A stretch of 64,000 bases of DNA from Actinopolymorpha rutila. Lineage in GTDB: Bacteria > Actinomycetota > Actinomycetes > Propionibacteriales > Actinopolymorphaceae. Position numbers and translations under genes: made by a program. A model generated the notes under the pieces. The model searched no databases. It saw only the letters and a list, made by a program, of their open reading frames with translations, and was not told where the DNA came from. Below, piece after piece: positions 51,315 through 59,662 of the stretch (its first letter is position 1; each line of letters begins with the position of its first letter). The stretch covers positions 1,674,001 to 1,738,000 of the forward strand of contig NZ_JACBZH010000001.1 in NCBI RefSeq assembly GCF_013407855.1, written 5' to 3'.

Positions 51315-52487
51315 GTGTCCGTGCCGCCGCTCGTCGAGCCAGCCCCCGACCTCAGTGTGGACGAAGTACGCCGATACTCCCGGCACATCATCATCCCCGA
51401 GGTCGGCATGGACGGGCAGAAGCGCCTGAAGAACGCCAAGGTCCTCGTCATCGGTGCCGGCGGTCTGGGCAGCCCTGCCCTGCTCTATCTCGCCGCGGCC
51501 GGTGTGGGCACGCTCGGCATCGTCGACTTCGACGTCGTGGACGAGTCCAACCTCCAGCGCCAGGTGATCCACGGGCAGAGCGACGTCGGCAAGCCCAAGG
51601 CGGTGTCCGCCAAGGAGTCGATCGCCGAGATCAACCCCTATGTCAAGGTCAACCTGCACGAGGAGCGGCTCGACTCCGACAACGCGCTGGAGATCTTCGC
51701 CGACTACGACCTGATCCTGGACGGCACCGACAACTTCGCCACCCGCTACCTCGTCAACGACGCGGCGGTCATCCTGGGCAAGCCCTACGTCTGGGGCTCG
51801 ATCTTCCGCTTCGAGGGCCAGGTCAGCGTGTTCTGGGCCGAGCACGGTCCGCACTACCGCGACCTCTACCCCGAGCCCCCGCCTCCCGGCATGGTTCCCT
51901 CCTGCGCCGAGGGCGGCGTGCTCGGCGTGCTGTGCGCCTCCATCGGCTCGGTGATGGTCAACGAGGCGATCAAGCTCATCACCGGCATCGGCGACCCGCT
52001 GATCGGCCGGCTGCTGATCTTCGACGCGCTGGAGATGAGCTGGCGTGAGCTCAAGGTCAACCGCGACCCCGACACCGCGCCGGTCAAGGAGCTCATCGAC
52101 TACGAGGCGTTCTGCGGCGTCATCTCCGACGAGGCGGCCGAGGCCGTGGTCGACTCCACCATCGACGTCCGCACGCTGAAGCAGTGGCTTGACGCCCGGC
52201 AGCGTGGCGAGCGCGACTTCCTGCTCGTCGACGTCCGCGAGCCCAACGAGTACGACATCGTCAACATCGACGGTGCGGTGCTGATCCCGAAGGGCGAGTT
52301 CCTCAGCGGTCAGGCGTTCGAGAAGCTACCGAAGGACAAGCAGGTCGTGCTGCACTGCAAGGTCGGCGGCCGCTCCGCCGAGGCGCTGGCCGCCGCCAAG
52401 GGCGCGGGCTTCGCCGACGCCGTGCACGTCGCGGGCGGCATCTCCGCCTGGGTCAGCCAGATCGAGCCGGACAAGCCGTCCTACTGA
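51315..52487 (+). CDS. moeZ: MoeZ: adenylyltransferase/sulfurtransferase (ThiF-rhodanese fusion)
   Basis: 390 residues. The ThiF/MoeB domain has the ATP motif VLVIGAGGLGSPALLYLAAA, RYSRHIIIPEVG at its start, and catalytic Cys197 in MVPSCAEGGVLGVL. The C-terminal rhodanese domain has Cys348 in VVLHCKVGGRSAEALAAAKG. It adenylates and then thiocarboxylates small sulfur-carrier proteins for molybdopterin, thiamine or cysteine synthesis; in M. tuberculosis MoeZ (Rv3206c) serves both CysO and MoaD proteins. The GTG at 51315 has GAGGAG 8 nt upstream. The 220 bp before it show no other feature. Confidence 0.93.
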   Translation: MSVPPLVEPAPDLSVDEVRRYSRHIIIPEVGMDGQKRLKNAKVLVIGAGGLGSPALLYLAAAGVGTLGIVDFDVVDESNLQRQVIHGQSDVGKPKAVSAKESIAEINPYVKVNLHEERLDSDNALEIFADYDLILDGTDNFATRYLVNDAAVILGKPYVWGSIFRFEGQVSVFWAEHGPHYRDLYPEPPPPGMVPSCAEGGVLGVLCASIGSVMVNEAIKLITGIGDPLIGRLLIFDALEMSWRELKVNRDPDTAPVKELIDYEAFCGVISDEAAEAVVDSTIDVRTLKQWLDARQRGERDFLLVDVREPNEYDIVNIDGAVLIPKGEFLSGQAFEKLPKDKQVVLHCKVGGRSAEALAAAKGAGFADAVHVAGGISAWVSQIEPDKPSY

Positions 52488-52520
52488 GCGGCACCGCCGC
52501 CTGGAAGAACCAACGAGCAG

Positions 52521-52847
52521 ATGCCGACCGAGGAGTACGTCGAGCGGGTGCTCTCCGTCGTGGAGAGCATCCCGCCCGGTGCTGTGCTCGCCTATGGCGA
52601 CGTCGCGGAGTACCTCGGCGACGGTGGTCCCCGTCAGGTCGGCTGGGTGATGTCGCACTACGGCGGGAGCGTTCCCTGGTGGCGGGTCGTCAGGGCAGAC
52701 GGGCGGCCCGCCGACTGTCACGCCGGGGAGGCGGTCCGGCGGCTGCGCGCGGAGGGCACGCCGTTCCGTGAGCCCTCCGGCCGGGTGGACATGCCCGCCG
52801 CCCGCTGGGACGGCGCACCTCGAACCCTGGCCCAGGGACTGTCCTAA
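52521..52847 (+). CDS. Alkyltransferase-like (ATL) MGMT-family protein without active Cys
   Basis: 108 residues, the DNA-binding domain only. LSVVESIPPGAVLAYGDVAE and VGWVMSHYGGSVPWWRVVRA match the O6-alkylguanine-DNA alkyltransferase core, but the reactive PCHRV is PWWRV, with Trp in place of Cys. Such ATL proteins bind O6-alkylguanine and recruit nucleotide excision repair rather than removing the alkyl group. Position after moeZ matches Rv3204. Its last 4 bp overlap the convergent GbsR-like gene. Confidence 0.85.
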   Translation: MPTEEYVERVLSVVESIPPGAVLAYGDVAEYLGDGGPRQVGWVMSHYGGSVPWWRVVRADGRPADCHAGEAVRRLRAEGTPFREPSGRVDMPAARWDGAPRTLAQGLS

Positions 52848-53404
52848 CTCCGCTTCGACTTCGCCCTGCGGTCCGCCTTCGTGGTGCGCTCCGCCTCCCA
52901 CTTCTCCATCAGGTCGCCGAGCGCCTCGTCGACGAAGACGTAGAAGTCCCGCATCTGTTCCATCCGGCGCCCTGACGGGGTGGCCGAACCACCCAGTGCC
53001 CGGGCGCCGTCGCCGGCGAGTTCGGCCACGCTCGCCAGCACCCCACGCTTGCCGACCGTGGTCTCGTACCACAGGTCGTCCGGCAGCCGGTAGCGATGCG
53101 TGCGCTCACCGGGCACCGGTTCCCGGCTCAGCATTCCGATGTGCTGCAGGTAGCGCACCGCGCCGGAGATAGCGGCCGCGCTGACGCCGAGGCGTTCGGC
53201 GAGATCGCCCGCGGTGAGCGTCTCCTCGTCGGCGGCCATCATCGTCAGCAGCACCCGGGCGGCCATCCGGGGGAATCCCCAGCCCTCGAAGAGCATCGCC
53301 ATGTGTTCGACGAACCGCCGAACCTTGTCCTCGTCGCGATCCTCGTTACGTTCCTCGTCGCGTTCCGCGGGCCGGCCGGCATCCCTCGTGGTCTCGGTGG
53401 TCAT
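52844..53404 (-). CDS. MarR/GbsR-family transcriptional regulator
   Basis: 186 residues. A charged N-terminus (residues 1-28) precedes a winged helix with MLFEGWGFPRMAARVLLTMM, LTAGDLAERLGVSAAAISGA and VRYLQHIGMLSREPVPGERT, typical of the GbsR branch of MarR proteins. The C-terminal helices (MEQMRDFYVFVDEALGDLME) provide dimerisation. It is divergent from the ABC exporter operon, the standard layout for a local drug-exporter repressor. An inverted repeat TTCAC-N6-GTGAA at 53467-53482 in the intervening region is a good operator candidate. Confidence 0.85.
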   Translation of the reverse strand: MTTETTRDAGRPAERDEERNEDRDEDKVRRFVEHMAMLFEGWGFPRMAARVLLTMMAADEETLTAGDLAERLGVSAAAISGAVRYLQHIGMLSREPVPGERTHRYRLPDDLWYETTVGKRGVLASVAELAGDGARALGGSATPSGRRMEQMRDFYVFVDEALGDLMEKWEAERTTKADRRAKSKRS

Positions 53405-53466
53405 GCTTCGCCTCGCCTTCCAGGATGCCGGTCACGAGCTTCTTCAGCATAACGCTGTAAACAAGC

Positions 53467-53495
53467 TTCACGAGTGTGTGAATCTCATGTAACGT
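53467..53495 (+). promoter_or_regulatory. Candidate exporter promoter with overlapping operator
   Basis: TTCACG (53467-53472) and TAACGT (53490-53495) are 17 bp apart and resemble -35/-10 elements. The inverted repeat TTCAC-N6-GTGAA (53467-53482) covers the -35, as expected for repression. A second short inverted repeat CAGC-N5-GCTG lies at 53445-53457. The area is clearly more A/T-rich than its surroundings. Confidence 0.45.
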
Positions 53496-53563
53496 GCGAA
53501 GCGTACGCCCCGGAGGTTGCCAGCCGCGATCCGTCGGCTGCGCCGGGGCAGAGGAGAAGCGCG

Positions 53564-53701
53564 ATGAGCTCGCTGCAGGGCGCTCCGGCGCCGTGGCGGA
53601 CAAACGCTCACCCATCCGTACGGCCGACCGGCCGCGAGGTCGCCACCTCCCGGGCACTGACCGCGGCCGCGCGCAAGGCCGACTCCGACCCGCCGAGCTG
53701 A
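53564..53701 (+). CDS. Possible 45-residue leader peptide or small protein
   Basis: ATG at 53564 with a strong GAGGAG 7 nt upstream opens a 45-residue frame (MSSLQGAPAPWRTNAHPSVR and so on). It contains no hydrophobic segment and no known motif. It lies between the candidate promoter and the ABC ATPase gene, 101 bp upstream of the latter. It may be a translated leader or a chance frame; the ribosome binding site is the only evidence. Confidence 0.4.
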   Translation: MSSLQGAPAPWRTNAHPSVRPTGREVATSRALTAAARKADSDPPS

Positions 53702-53802
53702 ACCCTGCCGCCCGCGGTTACCGGCCCTGACCGGGCCTGACGGGCGGACAGCCGCAGATCGCTCGACCCCACGACTTCGACGTACGACGAGGACACACTT
53801 CG

Positions 53803-54723
53803 ATGACCGAACTTGCCATTTCCGTGTCCGGGCTCCGCAAGAGCTTCGGCCGCACCGTGGCCCTGGACGACCTCGACCTGAGCGTCCGGGCCGGTGAAGT
53901 ACACGGCTTCCTCGGCCCCAACGGCGCCGGGAAGTCCACCACCATCCGCGTCCTGCTCGGCCTGCTGCGCGCCGACGCGGGCAGGGTCAACCTGCTCGGC
54001 GGCGACCCCTGGAAGGACGCCACCTCGCTGCACCGCCGGTTGGCGTACGTCCCCGGCGACGTGACGTTGTGGCCCAACCTGTCCGGCGGTGAGGTGATCG
54101 ACCTGCTCGGCCGGCTGCGGGGCGGGCTGGACCCTCACCGCCGGGCCGACCTGCTGGAGCGGTTCGAGCTCGACCCGCGCAAGAAGGGCCGGGCGTACTC
54201 CAAGGGCAACAAGCAGAAGGTGGGGCTGATCGCCGCGCTCGCCTCCGACGTCGAGCTGCTGCTCCTGGACGAGCCCACGTCAGGCCTGGACCCCCTCATG
54301 GAGGAGGTCTTCCAGCAGTGCATCCACGAGGAGCGCCAGCGGGGGCGGACGGTCCTGCTGTCCAGCCACATCCTCGCCGAGGTGGAGGCGCTGTGCGACC
54401 GGGTGAGCATCATCCGCCGGGGCCGCACGGTCGAGTCGGGCACGCTCGCCGAGCTTCGCCACCTCACGCGTACGTCCATCCAGGCAGACCTGGCCAGCCC
54501 GCCGAACGGCCTGGCGTCCCTGCCGGGAGTCCACGACCTGCAGATCGACGGTACGCGGGTGCGGTGCGAGGTCGACACCAGCCGCCTCGACGTGCTGATG
54601 GCCGAGCTCACCCGCTCCGGACTGCGCGGGCTGACCAGCCAGCCACCCACGCTGGAGGAGCTGTTCCTGCGGCACTACCAGGACGACGTCTCCGGGACCG
54701 AGCCGGCGGAGGTGGCCCGATGA
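53803..54723 (+). CDS. ABC transporter ATP-binding protein (ABC-2 exporter)
   Basis: 306 residues. Walker [19 protein letters not shown] (about 38-55), Q-loop region [19 protein letters not shown], signature [20 protein letters not shown] (the SKGNxQK variant of LSGGQ seen in polyketide-antibiotic exporters), Walker [21 protein letters not shown] and H-loop [15 protein letters not shown]. The C-terminal 90 residues are the accessory DrrA-like domain. Its TGA overlaps the ATG of the permease gene. Probably exports a hydrophobic compound or antibiotic. Confidence 0.92.
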   Translation: MTELAISVSGLRKSFGRTVALDDLDLSVRAGEVHGFLGPNGAGKSTTIRVLLGLLRADAGRVNLLGGDPWKDATSLHRRLAYVPGDVTLWPNLSGGEVIDLLGRLRGGLDPHRRADLLERFELDPRKKGRAYSKGNKQKVGLIAALASDVELLLLDEPTSGLDPLMEEVFQQCIHEERQRGRTVLLSSHILAEVEALCDRVSIIRRGRTVESGTLAELRHLTRTSIQADLASPPNGLASLPGVHDLQIDGTRVRCEVDTSRLDVLMAELTRSGLRGLTSQPPTLEELFLRHYQDDVSGTEPAEVAR

Positions 54724-56324
54724 GCGCGCTCGTCGGCACCCGCCGGATGGTGCGGCTGATCCTGCGCCGCGACCGGTTCGTCATGCCCCTGTGGATCGTG
54801 CTGCTCGGTCTGCTCCCGGCCAGCCTCGCCTCGGGGACCCGCGACCTCTATCCCACCCTCGCCCAACAGGAGCAGTACGCCCAGACGGCCGGGACCAACC
54901 CCACCTTCCTGGCGTTGTATGGCCCCCTGCATGCCTCGGGCATCGGCGGGCTGATCGCGCAGCGCGTCGGGTTCTTCCCGGTGGTGGTCGCGGTGATCAG
55001 CATCCTCACCGTCGTCCGGCACACTCGCACCGAGGAGGACGCGGGCCGGCGCGAACTGCTCGGCGCCACCGTCCTCGGCCGGCAGGCCGGCCTGGCCGCC
55101 GCGCTGCTGGTCACTGTCTGCGCGAACCTCGTCTTCGGGCTGCTGATGGCAGCGGGCCTGATGGGCGTGGGCCTGCCGGCCACCGGCTCGTACGCACTCG
55201 GTTTCGGGTGCGCGCTGGGCGGCTGCGTGTTCGCCGCCCTGGCCGGACTGGCTGCCCAGCTCACCGAGGGCGCGGGCGCCGCCCGCGCGATCGCGCTCGG
55301 TGCGCTCGGTGCGGCCTTCGTGCTGCGGGTAGCCGGCGACGTCGGTGGGCCGGACTCGGGCGCGGCATGGCTGTCCTGGCTCTCGCCGATCGGCTGGTCG
55401 CACGCGGTCCGGGCGTACGGCGACGAACGCTGGTGGATCTTCGGCCTCGGCGCCGGTGCGACCCTGATCCTCGCGGTGGCCGCCGCCGCCCTGTCCGCGC
55501 GGCGTGACCTCGGCGCGGGCATTCTGCCCGCGCGACTGGGCCCGGCGCAGGCCTCGCCGCGACTGTCCGGTGCGTTCGGCCTGGCCTGGCGGCTGCACCG
55601 CGGGCTGCTCCTCGGCTGGACCATCACACTGGCGCTGCTCGGCGTGGTGTACGGCGGAGTCGCCGACGGCGTACGCGACATGATGAACGGCAGCCCGCAG
55701 CTGAAGGAGATGTTCCAGCGCATGGGCGGACAGTCGGCCATCGTCGACGCCACTCTCGCGGCCATGCTGGGCACGATCGGGCTGATCGCGGCCGCGTACG
55801 CCGTGCAGGCGGCGCTGCGGATGCGTTCGGAGGAGACCGGCGGACGGGCCGAACCCGTCCTGGCAACCGCCGTCGGCCGGGTGACCTGGGTGGCGAGCCA
55901 CCTCGGCTTCGCGCTGCTCGGCCCGACGGTGGCGCTGGCCGCCGCCGGGGTGACCGCCGGTCTCGCGCACGGCGCCAACACCGACGACGTGGGGGGCCAG
56001 CTGCCCCGCGTCCTCGCCGGCGCGATGGTGCAACTGCCCGCGGTGTGGGTGCTGGCCGGCGTCGCGATGGCGCTGGTCGGGCTGGCACCCCGGCTGGCCG
56101 GGGCCAGCTGGGCGGTGTTCGCGGCGTTCCTGCTGGTGGGGCAGGTCGGTGTGCTGCTCGGCCTGAGCCAGAAGGTGCTCGACCTCTCGCCGTTCACCCA
56201 CATTCCGCGGTTGCCGGGCGGGCACGCGTCCGCCACGCCGCTGCTGTGGCTGACGTTGGTCGCCGCCGTGCTCGTGGTCGCCGGGCTGGTCGGCGTACGC
56301 CGGCGGGACGTGCCGGTCGGCTGA
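54720..56324 (+). CDS. ABC-2 type permease, two-part exporter of the tetronasin type
   Basis: 534 residues, about twelve membrane helices in two similar halves ([20 protein letters not shown] opens the first, [20 protein letters not shown] the second). A conserved [20 protein letters not shown] is seen in exporters of polyketide antibiotics, where it closes the first half. ATGA overlap with the ATPase gene. The substrate is unknown; the neighbouring GbsR-like regulator suggests inducible efflux. Confidence 0.85.
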   Translation: MSALVGTRRMVRLILRRDRFVMPLWIVLLGLLPASLASGTRDLYPTLAQQEQYAQTAGTNPTFLALYGPLHASGIGGLIAQRVGFFPVVVAVISILTVVRHTRTEEDAGRRELLGATVLGRQAGLAAALLVTVCANLVFGLLMAAGLMGVGLPATGSYALGFGCALGGCVFAALAGLAAQLTEGAGAARAIALGALGAAFVLRVAGDVGGPDSGAAWLSWLSPIGWSHAVRAYGDERWWIFGLGAGATLILAVAAAALSARRDLGAGILPARLGPAQASPRLSGAFGLAWRLHRGLLLGWTITLALLGVVYGGVADGVRDMMNGSPQLKEMFQRMGGQSAIVDATLAAMLGTIGLIAAAYAVQAALRMRSEETGGRAEPVLATAVGRVTWVASHLGFALLGPTVALAAAGVTAGLAHGANTDDVGGQLPRVLAGAMVQLPAVWVLAGVAMALVGLAPRLAGASWAVFAAFLLVGQVGVLLGLSQKVLDLSPFTHIPRLPGGHASATPLLWLTLVAAVLVVAGLVGVRRRDVPVG

Positions 56325-56428
56325 CGCGGTGAGCGGGTTCGGCAGCCGTCGGCGTACGACGCGGGCGGCTGCCCAACCGCGCTGTCCGACCGGGCTGTTG
56401 AACCGGTCTGTCGGCGCGGTCTGATGGA

Positions 56429-59400
56429 ATGCGGGGCGTGTCGGTTGTTCCCGTCTCTTCCGGTTCCTCCCCTTCCTCGGCCAGGCCCGACGGATCGGGT
56501 GCGCCGGCCTATCGGCTCGTCCGGCGGCCCAGGACCAGCGATCCGGCGCGGCTGACCGGCCCTGACCTCGACGAGGCGCAGCGGCGGGTCGTGGAGCATC
56601 GCGGCGGTCCGCTCCTGGTGCTCGCCGGTCCGGGCACCGGCAAGACGACCACGCTGGTGGAGGCCGCGGTCGACCGGATCGAGCGGGACGGCATCGAGCC
56701 CGAGCACGTGCTGCTGCTGACTTTCGGGCGGCGGGCCGCCGCCGAGTTGCGCGACCGGATCGCCGCCCGGCTCGACCGCACCATCCGCGAGCCGCTCGCC
56801 CGCACCTTTCACTCGTACGCCTTCGGTCTGCTGCGCAACGACGCGGTGCTGAACGACCTGCCGGTGCCGAGGTTGCTGGCCGGCCCGGAGCAGGACCTGA
56901 TGATCCGCGACCTGCTGCGCGGTGACGTCGAGGAGTTCGGGGCGAAGGACTGGCCGGCCCGGCTGCGCCCGGCGCTGCGCACCCGCGGCTTCGCCCAGGA
57001 GCTGCGCGACCTGTTGCTCCGTGCGGCCGAGCGGGGGATCGAGCCGCCGGGCCTGGGCGCCCTCGGCCGTCAGCAGCGCCGCGACGACTGGCGGGCGGCG
57101 GCGAGGTTCGCCCGGCAGTACGCCGCGATCACCGCACTGCGCCCGGAGACCCCTGCCTACGACCCGGCCGAGCTGGTCCGGGCCGCGGTCGACCTGCTGC
57201 GCGCCGACCCGGACCTGCTCGCCCGCGAGCGCGCCAACCGGGCCGTGGTGTTCGTGGACGAGTACCAGGACACCGACCCCGCCCAGGAGGAGCTGCTGAG
57301 GCTGCTCGCCGGTGGCGGCCGGGAGCTGGTGGTGGTCGGCGACCCCGACCAGTCCATCTACGCCTTCCGCGGCGCGGAGAGCGAGGGGATCCGCCGGTTC
57401 ACCGAACGCTTCCCCACCGTCGGCGGGACCGAGGCGCCGACGGTGGCGCTGACCCGAAGCCGCCGCGCCGGTGCCACCCTGCTGAAGGCGTCCAGGCGGA
57501 TCACCGACCGGCTGGGCGGGCCCCCGGCGCACCGCCGCCTGGTCGCCGTGCCCGACGCGCCTCCGGGGGAGGTGCAGGCGCACCTGCTGCACACGCGCAA
57601 CCAGGAGGCGTCGTTCGTTGCCCAGCGGTTGCGCGAGGCGCACCTCGTCGACGGCGTGGAGTGGTCGCGGATGGCGGTGCTGGTGCGCGCCGCGTCGTAC
57701 ATCCCGCTGCTGCGCCGCACCCTCGCCGCCGCCGGCGTGCCCGCCACGGTCCGGCTGGAGGAGACGCCGCTGGTCGACCAGCCCGCCGTCCGCCCGCTGC
57801 TGACCGTCCTCTCGATCGCCACCGAACGCACCGAGCTCGACTCGGACGACACCCTCGACCTGCTGGTCAGCCCGTACGGCGGCGCCGACGCCCTCGCCCT
57901 GCGCCGGCTGCGGCAGGAGCTGCGCCGCAGCGAGCTGGCCGCGGGCGGTGGGCGGTCCTCCTCGGTCCTGCTGGTCGAGGCGCTGGCCGACCCGCGGGTG
58001 CTGATCCCGCTCGATCCGGCCGCCACCGCGCCGGCGCGACGGATCGGGCACCTGCTCACCACCGCCGCCGAGGCCGCTGCGGCACCGAACGCCACCGCCG
58101 AGACCGTGCTGTGGGCGGTGTGGTCGGCCGCCCGGGTGTCCGACCGCTGGGCACGCCGCGCCGCGTCGGGCGGACCGGGCGCGTCCGCGGCCGACCGCGA
58201 CCTGGACGCGGTGACCGCGCTCTTCGACATGGTCGCGCGGTTCGTGGACCGGATGCCGGCGGCGGGTCCGGCGGTGTTCCTCGACCACCTGCTCGGCCAG
58301 GAGATTCCGGCCGACACGCTCGCGCCCCGGGCGCCGGAGGGCGACACGGTCACCGTGCTGACCGCCCACGCGTCGAAGGGCCTGGAGTGGGACGTCGTGG
58401 CGGTGGTCGGCGTACAGGAGGGCGTGTGGCCCGACCTGCGGCTGCGTGGCTCCCTGCTGGGGTCGGAGTCGCTGGTCGACCTGGTCGCCGGACGTGACCC
58501 GTCGCCGGTGGTCACGGTGAGCCATCTGCTCGCCGAGGAGCGCCGGCTGTTCTACGTCGCGGTGACCCGGGCGCGGCGGCGGCTGATCATCACAGCCGTG
58601 TCCAGCGAGGAGACGCACCCGTCCCGGTTCGTCGACGAGCTGGTCCCCTGGACCGGCCCGGGCGAGGAACGCCCGCTCACCCGCGTGCCCCGAGGCCTGG
58701 AGCTGGCGGCGGTGGTGGCAGAGCTGCGGTCGGTGGTGTGTGCGCCCGACGCCGACCCCGACGCCCCGGACGACCCGCGCCGGCTGGCCGCCGCGCACCA
58801 GCTCGCCCGGCTGGCCGCCGCCGGAATCCGCGGCGCCGACCCGGCCGAGTGGTACGCCGTGGCACCGCTCACCGACGACGCGCCGCTGCGCGGTCCGGAC
58901 GAGCAGGTCCGAGTCTCGCCCAGCAAGGTGGAGGCGTTCGCCCGCTGTGCGCTGCGCTGGCTGCTGGAAAGCTGCGGTGGCACCGCCGGTGACCTGCTCA
59001 GTCAGGGCGTAGGCACCCTGGTGCACGACCTGGCGTACGACGTCGCGATCGGCGCGGTCGTGCCCGACGAGATCCTGTCGGCGTTCGAGACCCGCTGGGC
59101 GCGGCTGGACAGCGGCACCGGCTGGCACTCCCGACGCCAGCACGAACAGGCCCGCACCCTCGTCGAGCGCCTGTCCGGCTGGCTGCGGAGCAACCCGCGG
59201 GAGCTGGCCGCGGCGGAGGAGACGTTCGCCGTCGAGGTCGGACGGGCCGTGCTGTCCGGCCGGGTGGACCGGCTCGAACGCGACGCCGACGGGCGGCTGG
59301 TGGTGGTCGACCTGAAGACCGGCAAGAGCAAGCCGGTGGCGGCCGACCTGCCCACCCATCCGCAGCTCGGCGCCTACCAGTTCGCGGTCGAGCAGGGCGG

Positions 59401-59662
59401 GTTCGAAGGCGGCCCGGAGGACGGTCCGCGATCGGGCGGCGCGGTTCTGGTCCAGCTCGGCAGCGGGTCGAAGGTCACCGAGCAGTCGCAGGAGCCGCTG
59501 TCCGGTGCCGAGGACCCGAAGTGGGCGCAGCGGCTGGTCGAGGAGACGGCCGAGGGCATGGCCGCGGCCGACTTCGACGCCAGCGAGAACCGCTGGTGCG
59601 GGGTGTGCCCGTCCCGGCGTTCCTGCCCGTTGCACGTCGAGGGTGGCCAGGTGACCCCGTGA
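56429..59662 (+). CDS. adnA: AdnA-type helicase-nuclease subunit with 4Fe-4S nuclease
   Basis: 1077 residues. UvrD-like motor: Walker A AGPGTGKTTTLVEAA, TFHSYAFGLLRND, Walker B VVFVDEYQDTDPAQEELLRL, VVVGDPDQSIYAFRGAES, TVLTAHASKGLEWDVVAVVG and FYVAVTRARRRL. The C-terminal RecB-type nuclease has LSGRVDRLERD and VVVDLKTGKSK. Fe-S ligands are Cys840 plus Cys1057, Cys1060 and Cys1066 (CGVCPSRRSCPLH). AdnAB is the actinobacterial counterpart of RecBCD/AddAB for end resection. The stop overlaps the GTG of adnB. ATG at 56429; GTG 56438 is an alternative. Confidence 0.9.
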   Translation: MRGVSVVPVSSGSSPSSARPDGSGAPAYRLVRRPRTSDPARLTGPDLDEAQRRVVEHRGGPLLVLAGPGTGKTTTLVEAAVDRIERDGIEPEHVLLLTFGRRAAAELRDRIAARLDRTIREPLARTFHSYAFGLLRNDAVLNDLPVPRLLAGPEQDLMIRDLLRGDVEEFGAKDWPARLRPALRTRGFAQELRDLLLRAAERGIEPPGLGALGRQQRRDDWRAAARFARQYAAITALRPETPAYDPAELVRAAVDLLRADPDLLARERANRAVVFVDEYQDTDPAQEELLRLLAGGGRELVVVGDPDQSIYAFRGAESEGIRRFTERFPTVGGTEAPTVALTRSRRAGATLLKASRRITDRLGGPPAHRRLVAVPDAPPGEVQAHLLHTRNQEASFVAQRLREAHLVDGVEWSRMAVLVRAASYIPLLRRTLAAAGVPATVRLEETPLVDQPAVRPLLTVLSIATERTELDSDDTLDLLVSPYGGADALALRRLRQELRRSELAAGGGRSSSVLLVEALADPRVLIPLDPAATAPARRIGHLLTTAAEAAAAPNATAETVLWAVWSAARVSDRWARRAASGGPGASAADRDLDAVTALFDMVARFVDRMPAAGPAVFLDHLLGQEIPADTLAPRAPEGDTVTVLTAHASKGLEWDVVAVVGVQEGVWPDLRLRGSLLGSESLVDLVAGRDPSPVVTVSHLLAEERRLFYVAVTRARRRLIITAVSSEETHPSRFVDELVPWTGPGEERPLTRVPRGLELAAVVAELRSVVCAPDADPDAPDDPRRLAAAHQLARLAAAGIRGADPAEWYAVAPLTDDAPLRGPDEQVRVSPSKVEAFARCALRWLLESCGGTAGDLLSQGVGTLVHDLAYDVAIGAVVPDEILSAFETRWARLDSGTGWHSRRQHEQARTLVERLSGWLRSNPRELAAAEETFAVEVGRAVLSGRVDRLERDADGRLVVVDLKTGKSKPVAADLPTHPQLGAYQFAVEQGGFEGGPEDGPRSGGAVLVQLGSGSKVTEQSQEPLSGAEDPKWAQRLVEETAEGMAAADFDASENRWCGVCPSRRSCPLHVEGGQVTP

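Noticed and set aside
52521..52847. Active O6-methylguanine-DNA methyltransferase
   Set aside because: The acceptor cysteine of PCHR is replaced by Trp, so direct alkyl transfer is excluded.
54848..59635. A 1595-codon open frame on the minus strand over the ABC permease and adnA genes
   Set aside because: Translation is compositionally biased with no domain; it covers parts of two unrelated well-supported genes and the spacer between them.
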